A DNA stretch of 64,000 bases from Agromyces archimandritae (lineage in GTDB: Bacteria; Actinomycetota; Actinomycetes; Actinomycetales; Microbacteriaceae): assembly GCF_018024495.1 (NCBI RefSeq), contig NZ_CP071696.1, forward strand, positions 1,178,001-1,242,000, in the 5' to 3' direction. The position numbers and the translations under genes are program-made. A model generated the notes under the pieces. It ran no database searches. It was not told the origin of the DNA and saw nothing but the letters and a program-made list of their open reading frames with translations. Positions 7,555 to 15,991 of the stretch are shown piece by piece. Each line of letters opens with the position of its first letter. Positions within the stretch are counted from its first letter, which is position 1.

Positions 7555-8390
7555 ACGTTGCCATAGCGGCAAGCCTGCTCGCAAACAGCCCCTTCATGCC
7601 CGTGCCAGATATAACGCCGACGCCGAGCCCCGAGTCTGAGTCTCAGCCAGAACCGGTACCTGACCCGGGTAACCCGTTTGGCAACTGGGGTACTGACTCC
7701 GACGAGGTAATCGCATCCATCATCGGCATCGTCGACCCCAACGAACCGGCCGACTCGATCATCAGCATCGACCCCCCGGCTGACACCGATCCGCCGGACT
7801 ACCAGACCTACGCGAACGACGTCCGCGTCGTCCAGGACCGCTGGTGCCTCCAGTACGACAACCTCGTCCCCACGACCCGATGCGTGGTGCTCCCCGGCCC
7901 GGGAGAGCCCGGCGACCCTGCGGCGGCCGTCTCCCTCGAAGACGTCGAGCGCTACAAGCCGGCAGGCCCCGGTGTCGTCTCGCAACCCGAGGGCTGGGGC
8001 ATCGTCGACCGACCGGTGAACTTCGTCCTGAACGCAGAGCCCCACGTCGTCGCCGGCGAGCTCCTCGGCCAGCCCGCCGATGTCCGCTTCACCCCCGTCG
8101 CGTTCCGGGTGAACTTCTCCGACGGCGGCGCGATCGATTCGAACGACGCGGGCGCGACCTGGGAAGACCTCCGCCAGGACGACTTCACCGAAACCGCCAC
8201 CAGCTACGTCTTCACCGAACGCGGCGACCACCAGTTCACCCCGACGGTCCTCTACACCGCCGAGTACCGCTTCGCCGGCTCCGGCTGGACTGCGATCCCC
8301 GGCGGCCTCGCGATCGGCGGCGACTCCCACCCGATCTACATCGGCATCATCGAGACCGTCCTCGTCCCCAACTCCGGCGAACGCCGCTGA
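7530..8390 (+). CDS. Cassette 1 secreted protein, uncharacterised family
   Basis: A 286-residue predicted secreted protein starting at GTG 7530, inside the 3' end of the lipoprotein gene (25-nt overlap). GAAGGAG eight nt upstream serves as ribosome binding site. The N-terminus (about 1-24) is a signal peptide. An acidic, Pro/Ser/Thr-rich stalk follows, then a conserved C-terminal domain beginning with a Cys pair (C...TTRC), then a VEYRKPAGPG-like turn, QPEGWGIVDRPVNF, ADVRFTPVAF, TSYVFTERGDH and a VLVPN terminus. Three paralogues occur in the window. No enzymatic motif is visible. It is probably a surface or secreted partner of the lipoprotein. Function unknown. Confidence 0.85.
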   Translation: MAWRQFLLNVAIAASLLANSPFMPVPDITPTPSPESESQPEPVPDPGNPFGNWGTDSDEVIASIIGIVDPNEPADSIISIDPPADTDPPDYQTYANDVRVVQDRWCLQYDNLVPTTRCVVLPGPGEPGDPAAAVSLEDVERYKPAGPGVVSQPEGWGIVDRPVNFVLNAEPHVVAGELLGQPADVRFTPVAFRVNFSDGGAIDSNDAGATWEDLRQDDFTETATSYVFTERGDHQFTPTVLYTAEYRFAGSGWTAIPGGLAIGGDSHPIYIGIIETVLVPNSGERR

Positions 8391-8475
8391 TAAATTGATC
8401 AAGCCCATCCGGTCCCGCTTCCGACACGATCTGGGGATCCGGCAGCCCGCGCCGGTCAGCAGCCCGAGGAGCCCG

Positions 8476-10038
8476 ATGAACACGCACGAACGTCTCCGCC
8501 TGCGCGTCTCGCTCGACGCCGTCGAGCCCGAGATCTGGCGACTCCTCGATATCGACGGGTCGCTGACGCTGGAGGAGCTGCACGACGTGCTGCAGGCCGT
8601 GATGGGCTGGCGGGACGCGCATCTGCACGAGTTCCACGACGACGACCGCAGCGAGGCCGCGTTCATGTCGCGGCGATCGCACATGGACGAGGGCCCGGTG
8701 CGCAGTTGGGTGCCGCCGGAGGAGTTCGAAGAGGCGCGCGCCGCGGCCGCGAATCCGTTCCCCGGTGCCCGGCCGCTGACGGTCGTCGATGAGAGCACCG
8801 TCACCGTCGCGGACGTGTTCGACACGCTCGACGGCCCGCTCGGGTACAGCTACGACTTCGGCGACGGATGGCTGCTCACCCTCGAACTCATCGAGAGAGC
8901 CCCGGCCGACGAACCCGGGCTGTCGCCGTGGCGTCGCCGCGCCGAGCTCGTCCGCGGCGAACGTCGCGGCCCGCTCGAAGACTCCGGCGGACCGCACGGC
9001 TATGAGGGGCTAATCGATCGCCTGCAAGACCCCGTCACGGTCGGCGAGCCCGACTGGGAGGAGTTCCACGACGCGGTGCTCTGGTCGGAGGACATCGCGT
9101 GGCCGGCAGGCGGTTTCGACCCCGACGCGTTCGATGCGGAGGCGGTGGATCGCGAGCTCGCGCTCCGCTTCGACGTCGCCAGCGACACATCCGGCCTCAT
9201 CGCGGCCGACGAACAGCCCGCAGTGGATGCCGGTGCTGCCGTCGTCCGGTTGCTCGACGCGCTGATGCCGCCCTACGCACGCGAGCTTCGGATCCGCATG
9301 CGTGCGAGCGGCGCCCTCGACCCGACCGTGGACGCACCATCCCCCGAGGCCGTGCGGACTGCCGTGCAGCCCTTCCGGTGGCTGCTCGATGCCGTCGGTA
9401 GCGACGGCATCCAGCTGTCGAAGGCGGGGTGGATGCCGCCGGCCGTCGTACGAACCGGCATGGACGAGATCCCGGCATTCGCGGGGTGGATCGGGACGGG
9501 GAACCGTGAGGACAACACCGTACCGATGCGCGCGCTGCGTGAGACGGCACGGCATCTGGGGCTCGTTCGCGTCTTCAAGGGACGCCTCATGCGAACCCCG
9601 GCCGCTCGCGCGATCGGCACGGACGATGCCGCACTCCTCACGCATCTCGCGCGGCGGACGGCGCTCGGCGCGACGCGTCCGGCCGAGGAGGACGCCATCG
9701 AGCTGTATGCCGTGGAACTCGCGTGCGGTGATCGACGCTCGCGAAACCGCGAGGTGGACTCGGCGCACCGGTTTTCCCGGCTCCGTGTCGGCGATGCGTC
9801 GGACGAAACGGCGCAACTGCGTGCGATCGCGTCCGGGCTCGAGGCGCTCGAGTGGGCCAACCGCGATGGCAGCCCCCTCCTGCCGCGTGACGCGCTCGGC
9901 CTGCTCGGCGGAGTGCACGAAGTTTTCGCCTCGCTCGGCTTCCGCGCGCGCCTCGACCCGCTGATGAGCGCCGACGACGAACGTGCGGTGCTGCGAGCGT
10001 TCGGGCGGGCTGTGCTGGGGGTCGGCGACCTGGCGTGA
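8476..10038 (+). CDS. pRiA4b ORF-3-like (PF07929-type) protein
   Basis: A 520-residue protein whose first 165 residues match the plasmid pRiA4b ORF-3 family: LRLRVSLDAVEPEIWR, LEELHDVLQAVMGW, LHEF, the YSYDFGDGW motif, and the LEDSGGPHGYEGL segment. The remaining 350 residues are a less familiar C-terminal extension rich in Asp and Arg. I chose ATG 8476 because GAGGAG lies 5 nt upstream and the family's N-terminus begins there; an upstream start would add 27 unrelated residues. The family is common in accessory regions, but its biochemical role is not established. It sits exactly between cassette copies 1 and 2. Confidence 0.87.
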   Translation: MNTHERLRLRVSLDAVEPEIWRLLDIDGSLTLEELHDVLQAVMGWRDAHLHEFHDDDRSEAAFMSRRSHMDEGPVRSWVPPEEFEEARAAAANPFPGARPLTVVDESTVTVADVFDTLDGPLGYSYDFGDGWLLTLELIERAPADEPGLSPWRRRAELVRGERRGPLEDSGGPHGYEGLIDRLQDPVTVGEPDWEEFHDAVLWSEDIAWPAGGFDPDAFDAEAVDRELALRFDVASDTSGLIAADEQPAVDAGAAVVRLLDALMPPYARELRIRMRASGALDPTVDAPSPEAVRTAVQPFRWLLDAVGSDGIQLSKAGWMPPAVVRTGMDEIPAFAGWIGTGNREDNTVPMRALRETARHLGLVRVFKGRLMRTPAARAIGTDDAALLTHLARRTALGATRPAEEDAIELYAVELACGDRRSRNREVDSAHRFSRLRVGDASDETAQLRAIASGLEALEWANRDGSPLLPRDALGLLGGVHEVFASLGFRARLDPLMSADDERAVLRAFGRAVLGVGDLA

Positions 10039-10067
10039 GTTCGGGTGCATCGCCGTGCATGCCCGTC

Positions 10068-10115
10068 TGTGGACAACTTCTGCACGTCGCGGCGGCATCG
10101 GTTAGGTTCGCTGGC
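10068..10115 (+). promoter_or_regulatory. Cassette 2 leaderless promoter with TGTGGACAA element
   Basis: TGTGGACAA at 10068-10076 and a TAGGTT -10 at 10103-10108, seven nt before the ATG. The block from TGTGGACAACTTCTGCACG to the start codon is almost the same as at cassette 1, so the promoter was duplicated together with the genes. Confidence 0.65.
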
Positions 10116-10691
10116 ATGCCCGACTCCTCCGCCCTCCGTGCCGCCCGGCGGCTGTCCGCTGTTCTCCTCGGGGTCGCCCTGCTCGTCCCGCTCGCCGCGT
10201 GCTCGTCGGAGCCGGAGCCGACGGCGAAGCCGACGCCGTCGGAAACGCCGGTTGCGAAGATCTTCGAGACGGATGAGGAGGCGTTGGCTGCGGCAGAGGA
10301 GGCGTATCAGCGTTGGATCGATACGTTCCTGGCAAGCACAGCGAAAGGCGCGGACGCCGCTGACCTTGAGGCTGCCGCCGAAGGCTCTGCGCTACGCGAC
10401 CTTGAGTCGGACATTCAAGAGTTTCAGAAGAATGGTGAGCACGTGGTCGGTGACATCACCTTCACCTTCGTCGAGACTGTCGACTCCTACGAGAGCCAGG
10501 ATCGCGGAGCAGTCGTCGCCGTCCGCGCCTGCGAGGACGTTTCAGCCGTCGATGTCCTCGACGCCTCCGGGAAGTCTGTCGTCTTGCCCGATCGCGTCGA
10601 CCTCGTTCCCTATTCCTTGGTCATCGAGGGCACAACGACGACGTTGAAGGTATCCGAAAGGACCCTGTGGACACGCGAAAACTTCTGCTGA
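10116..10691 (+). CDS. Cassette 2 lipoprotein of unknown function
   Basis: A 191-residue paralogue of the cassette 1 lipoprotein with an almost identical signal peptide (ARRLSAVLLGVALLVPLAAC) and tether. It carries the shared IFETDEEALAAAEEAY motif and a central variable part. It also has the ACEDVSAVDVLDASG motif found in copies 3 and 4, and ends in Asn-Phe-Cys. The internal Cys and the terminal Cys could form a disulfide outside the membrane (inference). It overlaps the next gene by 25 nt. The first 100 nt of coding sequence are nearly identical to copy 1 while the middle has diverged strongly. Function unknown. Confidence 0.85.
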   Translation: MPDSSALRAARRLSAVLLGVALLVPLAACSSEPEPTAKPTPSETPVAKIFETDEEALAAAEEAYQRWIDTFLASTAKGADAADLEAAAEGSALRDLESDIQEFQKNGEHVVGDITFTFVETVDSYESQDRGAVVAVRACEDVSAVDVLDASGKSVVLPDRVDLVPYSLVIEGTTTTLKVSERTLWTRENFC

Positions 10692-11491
10692 TCGGAGTAG
10701 CAGCCAGCGTTGTCGCGTCTCAGCTGTTGCTCGGGGCAGCCTCGCCGGCATCTGCGAACACCTGCACCACTCGCAACGCACTCACGGGGGCAGTGACCAC
10801 CAAAGATGGGGTTTGTGTAGGCGCCGCCAGCTCCACTGGCGGCTCGGAGGCATCCAACGACGGGGGCGGAACTGAGAGTGGCGGCACCACCACTCGCACT
10901 CCCGGCGAGATTCTGCAATTCGGGCCGAAAGAGCTCGTCAGGACGTACCCGTGCATCGTGTCGGTCAACTTCTCGAGTTACACCTGCGCACCGGCGGAGC
11001 CGGCCGACGCGACCCCCGGAACCCCGGCCATCACGATGACGGACATCGAGCGCTTCCAGCCCGCGGATCCGGGCGCCGTCTCGGAACCCGACGGATGGGG
11101 CGTCCGGAACATGCCTGTGAACTTCGTGCTCCAGGCGGAACCCCATGTCGTCTCCGCCGAGCTTCTCGGCCAGCCGGCGGATGTGCGCTTCACACCGGTG
11201 GCATTCCGCATGGTGGCATCCGATGGCGGAGTCGTCGAGTCGACCGATCAGGGCGCGACCTGGGCCGAGCTCGGCCAGGACGAGTTCACCGTAACGCCCA
11301 CGAGCCATGTCTTCACCGAACGCGGCACGCACACGATCACACCGACCGTGCTCTACTCGGCCGAGTACCGCCTCGCGGGCGGCACATGGATGCCCGTGCC
11401 TGGTGTCCTCGGTATCGAAGGCGCCCCTGAGGAGATCTACATCGGCGTCATCGAGACCGTCCTCGTCCCCAACCCCGGCGAGCGCGGCTGA
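10667..11491 (+). CDS. Cassette 2 secreted protein, uncharacterised family
   Basis: A 274-residue secreted protein. It starts at GTG 10667 inside the lipoprotein gene, with AAAGGA four nt upstream. The signal peptide begins MDTRKLLLIG and cleaves near ASANT. The stalk is Gly/Ser/Thr-rich, followed by a Cys pair (PCIVSVNFSSYTCAP) and the conserved domain: ITMTDIERFQPADPG, PDGWGVRNMPVNFVL, LGQPADVRFTPVAF, SHVFTERGTHT and VIETVLVPN. The stalk differs completely from the other copies, whereas the C-terminal domain is clearly related. No catalytic motif is recognisable. Likely extracellular, acting with the co-translated lipoprotein. Confidence 0.85.
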   Translation: MDTRKLLLIGVAASVVASQLLLGAASPASANTCTTRNALTGAVTTKDGVCVGAASSTGGSEASNDGGGTESGGTTTRTPGEILQFGPKELVRTYPCIVSVNFSSYTCAPAEPADATPGTPAITMTDIERFQPADPGAVSEPDGWGVRNMPVNFVLQAEPHVVSAELLGQPADVRFTPVAFRMVASDGGVVESTDQGATWAELGQDEFTVTPTSHVFTERGTHTITPTVLYSAEYRLAGGTWMPVPGVLGIEGAPEEIYIGVIETVLVPNPGERG

Positions 11492-11518
11492 GCCGGCAGC
11501 CAGCCTCGTTGCGGGCAG

Positions 11519-11598
11519 CTTTGACATTTTGGTTTGGCAATTTTGAAATCCCTCGACCAACAGTCGAGAGGAATCAAAAACTTTGACATACTTTGACC
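11519..11598 (+). promoter_or_regulatory. AT-rich promoter with CTTTGACAT repeats and hairpin
   Basis: An unusually AT-rich 80-bp segment. TTGACA (11521-11526), a 17-bp spacer and TGAAAT (11544-11549) form a plausible sigma-70-type promoter. CTTTGACAT occurs at 11519-11527 and again at 11581-11589, and CTTTGACC follows immediately. CTCGAC/GTCGAG (11552-11557 and 11563-11568) is a perfect short inverted repeat. The repeats could be operators for the downstream DNA-binding protein (inference). Confidence 0.55.
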
Positions 11599-13275
11599 AT
11601 GACACCGGACGAGCTGGCCGAGCTGACCGCTGGCGGGGAGACGCTCAAGCTCGAGTTCAAGTCTGAAGCGCACGGAAAACTCAGTGATAGCACCATCGTC
11701 GAGGTCGTCGTATGCCTGGCGAACGGCGAGGGCGGCACCCTCCTCATCGGTGTCGAGGACGACGGGCGGATCACGGGCGCGAAGCCTCACCACAAACCAT
11801 CCACCGATCCTCTTCGTCTGCAGGCCTACATCTCGAACAACACCGTTCCTCCGCTTGTCACGCAGGCCGAAGTCGTGGTTGTCGATGAGGCCCGAGAAGT
11901 CATCCGGATCGAGGTGCCGAACGCCGAGTCGATCGTCGGCACTCGGCAGGGTCTCTATGTGCGCCGAGGGTTCGGGGCGGACGGTAGACCTGCATGCCTT
12001 CCGCTTCTTGCGCACGAGATGCTCGCAGAGCGCATCTCGCGAGGCGAGACGGATTTTGCGCGGCTGAGAGAACCCACGGCCGGCATGTCCGACCTGGACC
12101 CGGCCGAGTTCGAGCGCTTCCGGCGGCTCGCCGCGCGAGCAGGCCGCGCATCCGCTGGTTTGGCTGCCCTCAGCAACGAAGATCTGCTCAGCTCGCTCGA
12201 GGTCGCCGAGCGTGACGGCTCGCGATTGATCCTCAGGCGTGGGGCTCTGTTGCTCTTCGGGCGGAGTGAGTCGATCAGACGCTACATTCCGACACATGAG
12301 ACGGCGTTCCGCGTGCTCTCCGGGAACACCGGTCGCAGTGTCGAGAACGTGGACCCCCTGTTCAAGACGGCCGAGGGCCTTTTCGAGGATCTCCGTCCGC
12401 ACAACTCCGAAGCAGACATCACCGTCGGCCTCCTCCGCGTGACCATCGATCGGATTCCCGAGATCGTAGCTCGTGAACTCATTGCGAATGCGCTCGTGCA
12501 CCGCGACTACACGGTGAGAGGCACGGTCGCCGTCCAGCTCTCGGATGACGAACTCCGTGTGTCGAGCCCGGGCGGTTTCCCGCGTGGGACGACGCTTCAG
12601 AACTTCCTCGAGGTCAGCAATCCGCGCAGCCGAATCCTCGCCGACGCCTTCAAGCACGCCGGTCTCGTCGAACGGAACGGCAACGGCATCAACCGGGTGT
12701 TCGAAGCAGAGCTCCGCAGCGGTCGTCCCGAGCCCGATTACAGCGGCACAGACGGAAACCAAGTGGTCGTGTCCGTGCAACTCGGCGGAAGCGATATCCC
12801 GCTGGTCCGCTTCGTCATCGAGCACGATGAACGCACCGGAAGGGCCTTCGACCTCGCCGATCTGCAGGTGGTCCGATCGCTGAAGGACGATCCGAAACAG
12901 TCTCTCACCGAGTTGTCCGGATTGCTCCAGCGCCCGATCACGCAAACGAGGACCAGGCTCACACGCCTGCTCGAAGAAGGCGTCGTCGAGATGCGAGGCA
13001 ACGGTCGCGCGCGACGGTACCTTCTCAGCTCATCCACCTACCGGAAACTGGCAAGCGATGCCGGATACGTGCGCGTCCGCGCCTTCGATGAACCCCAACA
13101 GGCCCAGATGATCCTGAACTACGTCGACGCGAACGGGAGCATCTCTCGAAGCGAGGCCGCTGAACTCTGCGGGACAAGTCCGGAGGAAGCTCGCCGCATC
13201 CTCTTGCGTCTTCGCGACGAAGGAGAACTTCGGCTGATCGGAGAACGCCGCACGTCGCGCTATGTCAGAGCGTGA
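11599..13275 (+). CDS. AlbA_2/Schlafen-type DNA-binding ATPase-like regulator
   Basis: A 558-residue protein of the 'putative DNA-binding/RecG-like transcriptional regulator' class. Residues about 10-125 form the AlbA_2 (PF04326) domain, with ETLKLEFKSE at the start, CLANGEGGTLLIGVEDDG, and the YVRRG signature. The middle has the GHKL-like block of this family (RELIANALVHRDYT, VSSPGGFPRG, NPRSRILADAF, NGNGINRV). The C-terminus contains winged-helix-like segments (QSLTELSGLLQRPITQTR). I start at ATG 11599; a TTG two codons earlier is possible. Many such genes lie in defence or accessory islands, and some regulate neighbours. The repeat-rich promoter suggests autoregulation. Confidence 0.85.
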   Translation: MTPDELAELTAGGETLKLEFKSEAHGKLSDSTIVEVVVCLANGEGGTLLIGVEDDGRITGAKPHHKPSTDPLRLQAYISNNTVPPLVTQAEVVVVDEAREVIRIEVPNAESIVGTRQGLYVRRGFGADGRPACLPLLAHEMLAERISRGETDFARLREPTAGMSDLDPAEFERFRRLAARAGRASAGLAALSNEDLLSSLEVAERDGSRLILRRGALLLFGRSESIRRYIPTHETAFRVLSGNTGRSVENVDPLFKTAEGLFEDLRPHNSEADITVGLLRVTIDRIPEIVARELIANALVHRDYTVRGTVAVQLSDDELRVSSPGGFPRGTTLQNFLEVSNPRSRILADAFKHAGLVERNGNGINRVFEAELRSGRPEPDYSGTDGNQVVVSVQLGGSDIPLVRFVIEHDERTGRAFDLADLQVVRSLKDDPKQSLTELSGLLQRPITQTRTRLTRLLEEGVVEMRGNGRARRYLLSSSTYRKLASDAGYVRVRAFDEPQQAQMILNYVDANGSISRSEAAELCGTSPEEARRILLRLRDEGELRLIGERRTSRYVRA

Positions 13276-13347
13276 GCGCGCGCGGGCATCCGTGCCCCTG
13301 CGGGCACAAAGCTCAGCATCCCGTGTGCAGTTCTTGCACAGAGTGCA

Positions 13348-13890
13348 CTACTCCCCCACCACCGCCGCATCGCCCCGCGCACCGCGCCGCAGCGCGCTGA
13401 GCGCAACTGCCACGACAGCACCGGCGAGAGCCCCGACTCCGTTGAGGATGACGTCGTCGATGTCGGCGACGCGGCCGGTGAGGCCCTGCGTGATCTCGAT
13501 CGCGATCGACAGCAGGGTGCCGGCGGCGGCCCCGACGAGCACGCGCGAGCCGGCGGTGAGGCGGGGCGCGGCCAGCAGCGCGACGAGCCAGCCGATGGGG
13601 ACGAATACAGCGAGGTTGCCGATGACGTTGAACCGGCCGAGGGGGTAGTCGGGGTTGGTGAGCTGCGGCACGATGGTGTCGCCGGGGGTCAGGTTCGGGA
13701 TGCCGGAGCCGCCCGATCCGCCGAGCATGGTGACGGCGAGCACTCCGGCGAGGCTGGCCCCGAGCATCCACCGCGCCCATGCCCGCCGGCGTTCGGGGCG
13801 GATCAGGGTGACGGCGACGAGCGCGAGGGCGAAGACTGCGGCGGCGACCGCCACCGGGATCGGACTGAACCAGACGCCGCCTCGGAGCAC
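13348..13890 (-). CDS. VanZ-like membrane protein
   Basis: A 180-residue integral membrane protein with four to five hydrophobic helices. It carries the VanZ-family pattern NVIGNLAVFVPIGWLVALL, then an SIAIEITQGLTGRVADIDDVILNGVGALAG segment (E-x-x-Q-x-x-x-x-R-x-x-D-x-x-D-x-x-x-N), which is the family hallmark. VanZ was first seen with teicoplanin resistance, but most chromosomal members have no proven role. The GTG at 13890 is the first plausible start in frame; no strong Shine-Dalgarno is visible, so the N-terminus is uncertain. Stands alone. Confidence 0.85.
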   Translation of the reverse strand: MLRGGVWFSPIPVAVAAAVFALALVAVTLIRPERRRAWARWMLGASLAGVLAVTMLGGSGGSGIPNLTPGDTIVPQLTNPDYPLGRFNVIGNLAVFVPIGWLVALLAAPRLTAGSRVLVGAAAGTLLSIAIEITQGLTGRVADIDDVILNGVGALAGAVVAVALSALRRGARGDAAVVGE

Positions 13891-14014
13891 GGGGTCATCT
13901 TCGCACCGGCGACGCCCGTGAAGCTGGCAGCGCGCCCGGCAGCCCCGGCAGTACCGCCCGGTAGGGTTCCGGCGAAGCGGCGGGGCGGCCCGGCATCCAC
14001 CCGGGGCTTGTACC

Positions 14015-14344
14015 TCAGCTTTCGGGGTCGAAGCCGAACACGCGGAGTTCCTGCGGGCAGTGGCAGCCGACGGCGAACTTCGCCGCCCAGTCGAGCGCGG
14101 CGGCGCGGTCGGGCACTTCGAGCACGGTGAATCCGCCGTCGAGGCCGGTCGCGGCCGTGTCGGCGACGGTGCCGTCGCCGGCGACGGTGACGGGCGGGAC
14201 GGATTCGTCGATGCCGCCGCCGAAGACCCACACGCCGGCGGCTTTCGCCTCGCGCACGACGGCGTGCGAGGAGGCCTCGACGGCGGGCAGTTCTTCAGCG
14301 GTGACATCCATCGCCGCGCTCGGGAATGAGATCAGGATCTTCAT
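14015..14344 (-). CDS. YCII/DGPF-domain protein
   Basis: A 109-residue protein of the YCII-related (DGPF) superfamily, small alpha/beta dimers often found beside ECF sigma factors. Visible features are the opening MKILISFPSAA strand, an AGVWVFGGG segment, and the FTVLEVPDRAAALDWAAK helix, with a C-terminal CHCPQELRVF region. ATG 14344 has GGAGG eight nt upstream. No sigma-factor gene is adjacent. Catalytic role not established for most members. Confidence 0.8.
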   Translation of the reverse strand: MKILISFPSAAMDVTAEELPAVEASSHAVVREAKAAGVWVFGGGIDESVPPVTVAGDGTVADTAATGLDGGFTVLEVPDRAAALDWAAKFAVGCHCPQELRVFGFDPES

Positions 14345-14522
14345 GGGGCGCCTCCTGGCATCCATCGGCGGCTGCGAACGGCGCAGGTCACGCCGAACCG
14401 CGCCTTCCTCGATTCTCATGCCGACCGGCCCTTTCGGATGCGGGTCGGCGGACGCACGGCACGCCGCCGGGCACGCCGAGCAGGCCGGGGGTGGATGCTG
14501 GAGGCGAGCGAAGGGGGCGCGC

Positions 14523-14993
14523 ATGCCGCAGGAGTCAGCCGGCGTGCTGCTCGTGCGCCGCCCGCCCGCCGGCGGGGTCGAGCTGCTGCTCGGGCACATG
14601 GGCGGCCCGTTCTGGGCGCGTAAGGAGGCGCGCGCGTGGTCGCTGCCGAAGGGTCTCGTCGAGCCGGGCGAGGAGCCGCTCGCCGCCGCCCGCCGCGAGT
14701 TCGCGGAGGAGCTCGGCGTGCCCGTGCCAGAGGTGCCGCTCGCCGAGCTCGGCAGCTTCCGCTACGCCTCGGGCAAGACGATCCGGGTGTGGATCGCCGA
14801 AGCCGACCCCGGCATCGCCACCCCGGCCGGCAACGCCGTCACCCTCGAATGGCCGCCGCACTCCGGCCGCACAGCGAGCTTTCCCGAAATCGACCGCATC
14901 GGCTGGTTCGCCCCCGACGAGGCCCGCCGCCTGCTCGTCGCCGGGCAGGTTCCGGTGGTGGATGCTGCGGTGCGGTGGGCGGCGGGGCGGTAG
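14523..14993 (+). CDS. Nudix hydrolase
   Basis: A 156-residue Nudix hydrolase, expected to hydrolyse a nucleoside diphosphate linked to another group. The Nudix box fits GX5EX7REUXEEXGU completely: G-LVEPG-E-EPLAAAR-REFAEELGV, around residues 43-65. The N-terminus (SAGVLLVRR) and the RAWSLPKGL lead-in resemble MutT/NTP-pyrophosphohydrolase members that process diadenosine or polyphosphate compounds. ATG 14523 is preceded by GGGG; upstream in-frame codons lack homology. Substrate not predictable. Confidence 0.92.
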   Translation: MPQESAGVLLVRRPPAGGVELLLGHMGGPFWARKEARAWSLPKGLVEPGEEPLAAARREFAEELGVPVPEVPLAELGSFRYASGKTIRVWIAEADPGIATPAGNAVTLEWPPHSGRTASFPEIDRIGWFAPDEARRLLVAGQVPVVDAAVRWAAGR

Positions 14994-15096
14994 TCGGCCG
15001 CGATGATGAGCTGGACCCGCATCCGAGGTTTGACCGCCGAGTACTGGGCCGACAGAGCACCCGATCTGGGGCTATCTGTGGGGCAACTCCCGACGC

Positions 15097-15109
15097 TACG
15101 GTACCGCTG
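15097..15109 (+). promoter_or_regulatory. Leaderless promoter of the TM2 gene
   Basis: TACGGT (15097-15102) is a TAnnnT -10 ending 7 nt before ATG 15110, the same geometry as at the lipoprotein cassettes. This supports both the start codon and leaderless translation. Confidence 0.55.
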
Positions 15110-15508
15110 ATGACTGACGCGCAACACACCGCCCCCGCCGGTTGGTACCCGGATCCTGAAACCAAACACCTCAGGTGGTGGGACGGCACGCGGTGGGCCC
15201 AGTTCGCTCCCCCGACCTCGCAGCCGTATGCTCCACCGCCACCGTGGAAATCAACTGGGGCCGCGATCGCGCTCTGCTTGCTCCTCGGTGCCTTCGGCGC
15301 CGACCGTTTCTATCTACGCCATCCTGGCCAGGGTGTAACGATCATCATCCTGTGGTGGGTCGGATGGGCTCTGACTCCGGTCATGGTCGGCTGGGTGCCG
15401 GTCATCATCGCCGCTATCTGGATGCTTGTGAACCTCTTCACGATTCCCGACGACGTCAACCGGTTGAACACGGTCATCGCTGCCGAAGCTCACGAGCGAC
15501 GACCTTGA
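15110..15508 (+). CDS. DUF2510/TM2 domain membrane protein
   Basis: A 132-residue protein. Residues about 10-32 are a DUF2510 WW-like segment (PAGWYPDPETKHLRWWDG). A Pro-rich stretch follows, then a TM2 domain with two hydrophobic helices and the family's GAFGADRFYLRHPGQG turn. TM2 proteins are small membrane proteins of uncertain role; in actinobacteria the DUF2510 module is typically fused N-terminally. Just downstream is mobile-element territory. Confidence 0.88.
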   Translation: MTDAQHTAPAGWYPDPETKHLRWWDGTRWAQFAPPTSQPYAPPPPWKSTGAAIALCLLLGAFGADRFYLRHPGQGVTIIILWWVGWALTPVMVGWVPVIIAAIWMLVNLFTIPDDVNRLNTVIAAEAHERRP

Positions 15509-15532
15509 GTCGGCGGCGCATAGGGCGGGCCC

Positions 15533-15646
15533 TCATCCGAGGTTCGCGAACGCCTTGGCAGCGGCGATGACCTTACGGGGTCCGTCGAACGGATCCTCCT
15601 CACGCAGCACTTGCGCCGGCGCAGTGTCACCCAGTGTCGGGTTCAT
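15533..15646 (-). pseudogene. Small minus-strand coding remnant next to an IS insertion
   Basis: A 37-codon open frame ending FDGPRKVIAAAKAFANLG. Its ATG lies within the 4-bp target duplication of the adjacent IS3-family element, so it is probably the 3' end of a gene whose 5' part was displaced by the insertion. No family assignment. It could also be a fortuitous short frame. Confidence 0.35.
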
Positions 15647-15700
15647 CCTGGGGTGTGACACTTTCTGTTGACGGTTGTTACCAGGAAGTAGTTTCACGAG

Positions 15701-15991
15701 ATGTCGTCGAGTCGTAGGAAGTTCACGGATGAGTTCAAGGCCGACGCGGTCCAGCTCGTCGTGCAGGGCAAGCGTGCGGTGGCGCAGGTCGCCAGGGAGT
15801 TGGGTATCAACGAGTCCTCGCTGGGGTACTGGGTCAAGGCGTACCGGCAGCAGCATCCTGATCCGCAGACCGCGCCGATGCCGGTCGATGCAGCACGGAT
15901 CGCTCGTCTGGAGGCTGAGAATCGCCGGTTGATCGAGGAGAACGCGTTCTTGAAAAAAGCCGCGGCCTTCTTCGCCCGGGAACAGCGGTGA
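15701..15991 (+). CDS. IS3-family transposase OrfA
   Basis: A 96-residue HTH_Tnp_1 protein: KFTDEFKADAVQLV, QVARELGINESSLGYWVK helix-turn-helix, and a C-terminal leucine-zipper-like helix (RIARLEAENRRLIEENAFLKK). It binds the element ends. A run of six A followed by G (15953-15959) lies near its 3' end, the sort of site IS3 elements use for -1 frameshifting into OrfB. Its stop overlaps the OrfB GTG by 4 nt. Confidence 0.92.
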   Translation: MSSSRRKFTDEFKADAVQLVVQGKRAVAQVARELGINESSLGYWVKAYRQQHPDPQTAPMPVDAARIARLEAENRRLIEENAFLKKAAAFFAREQR

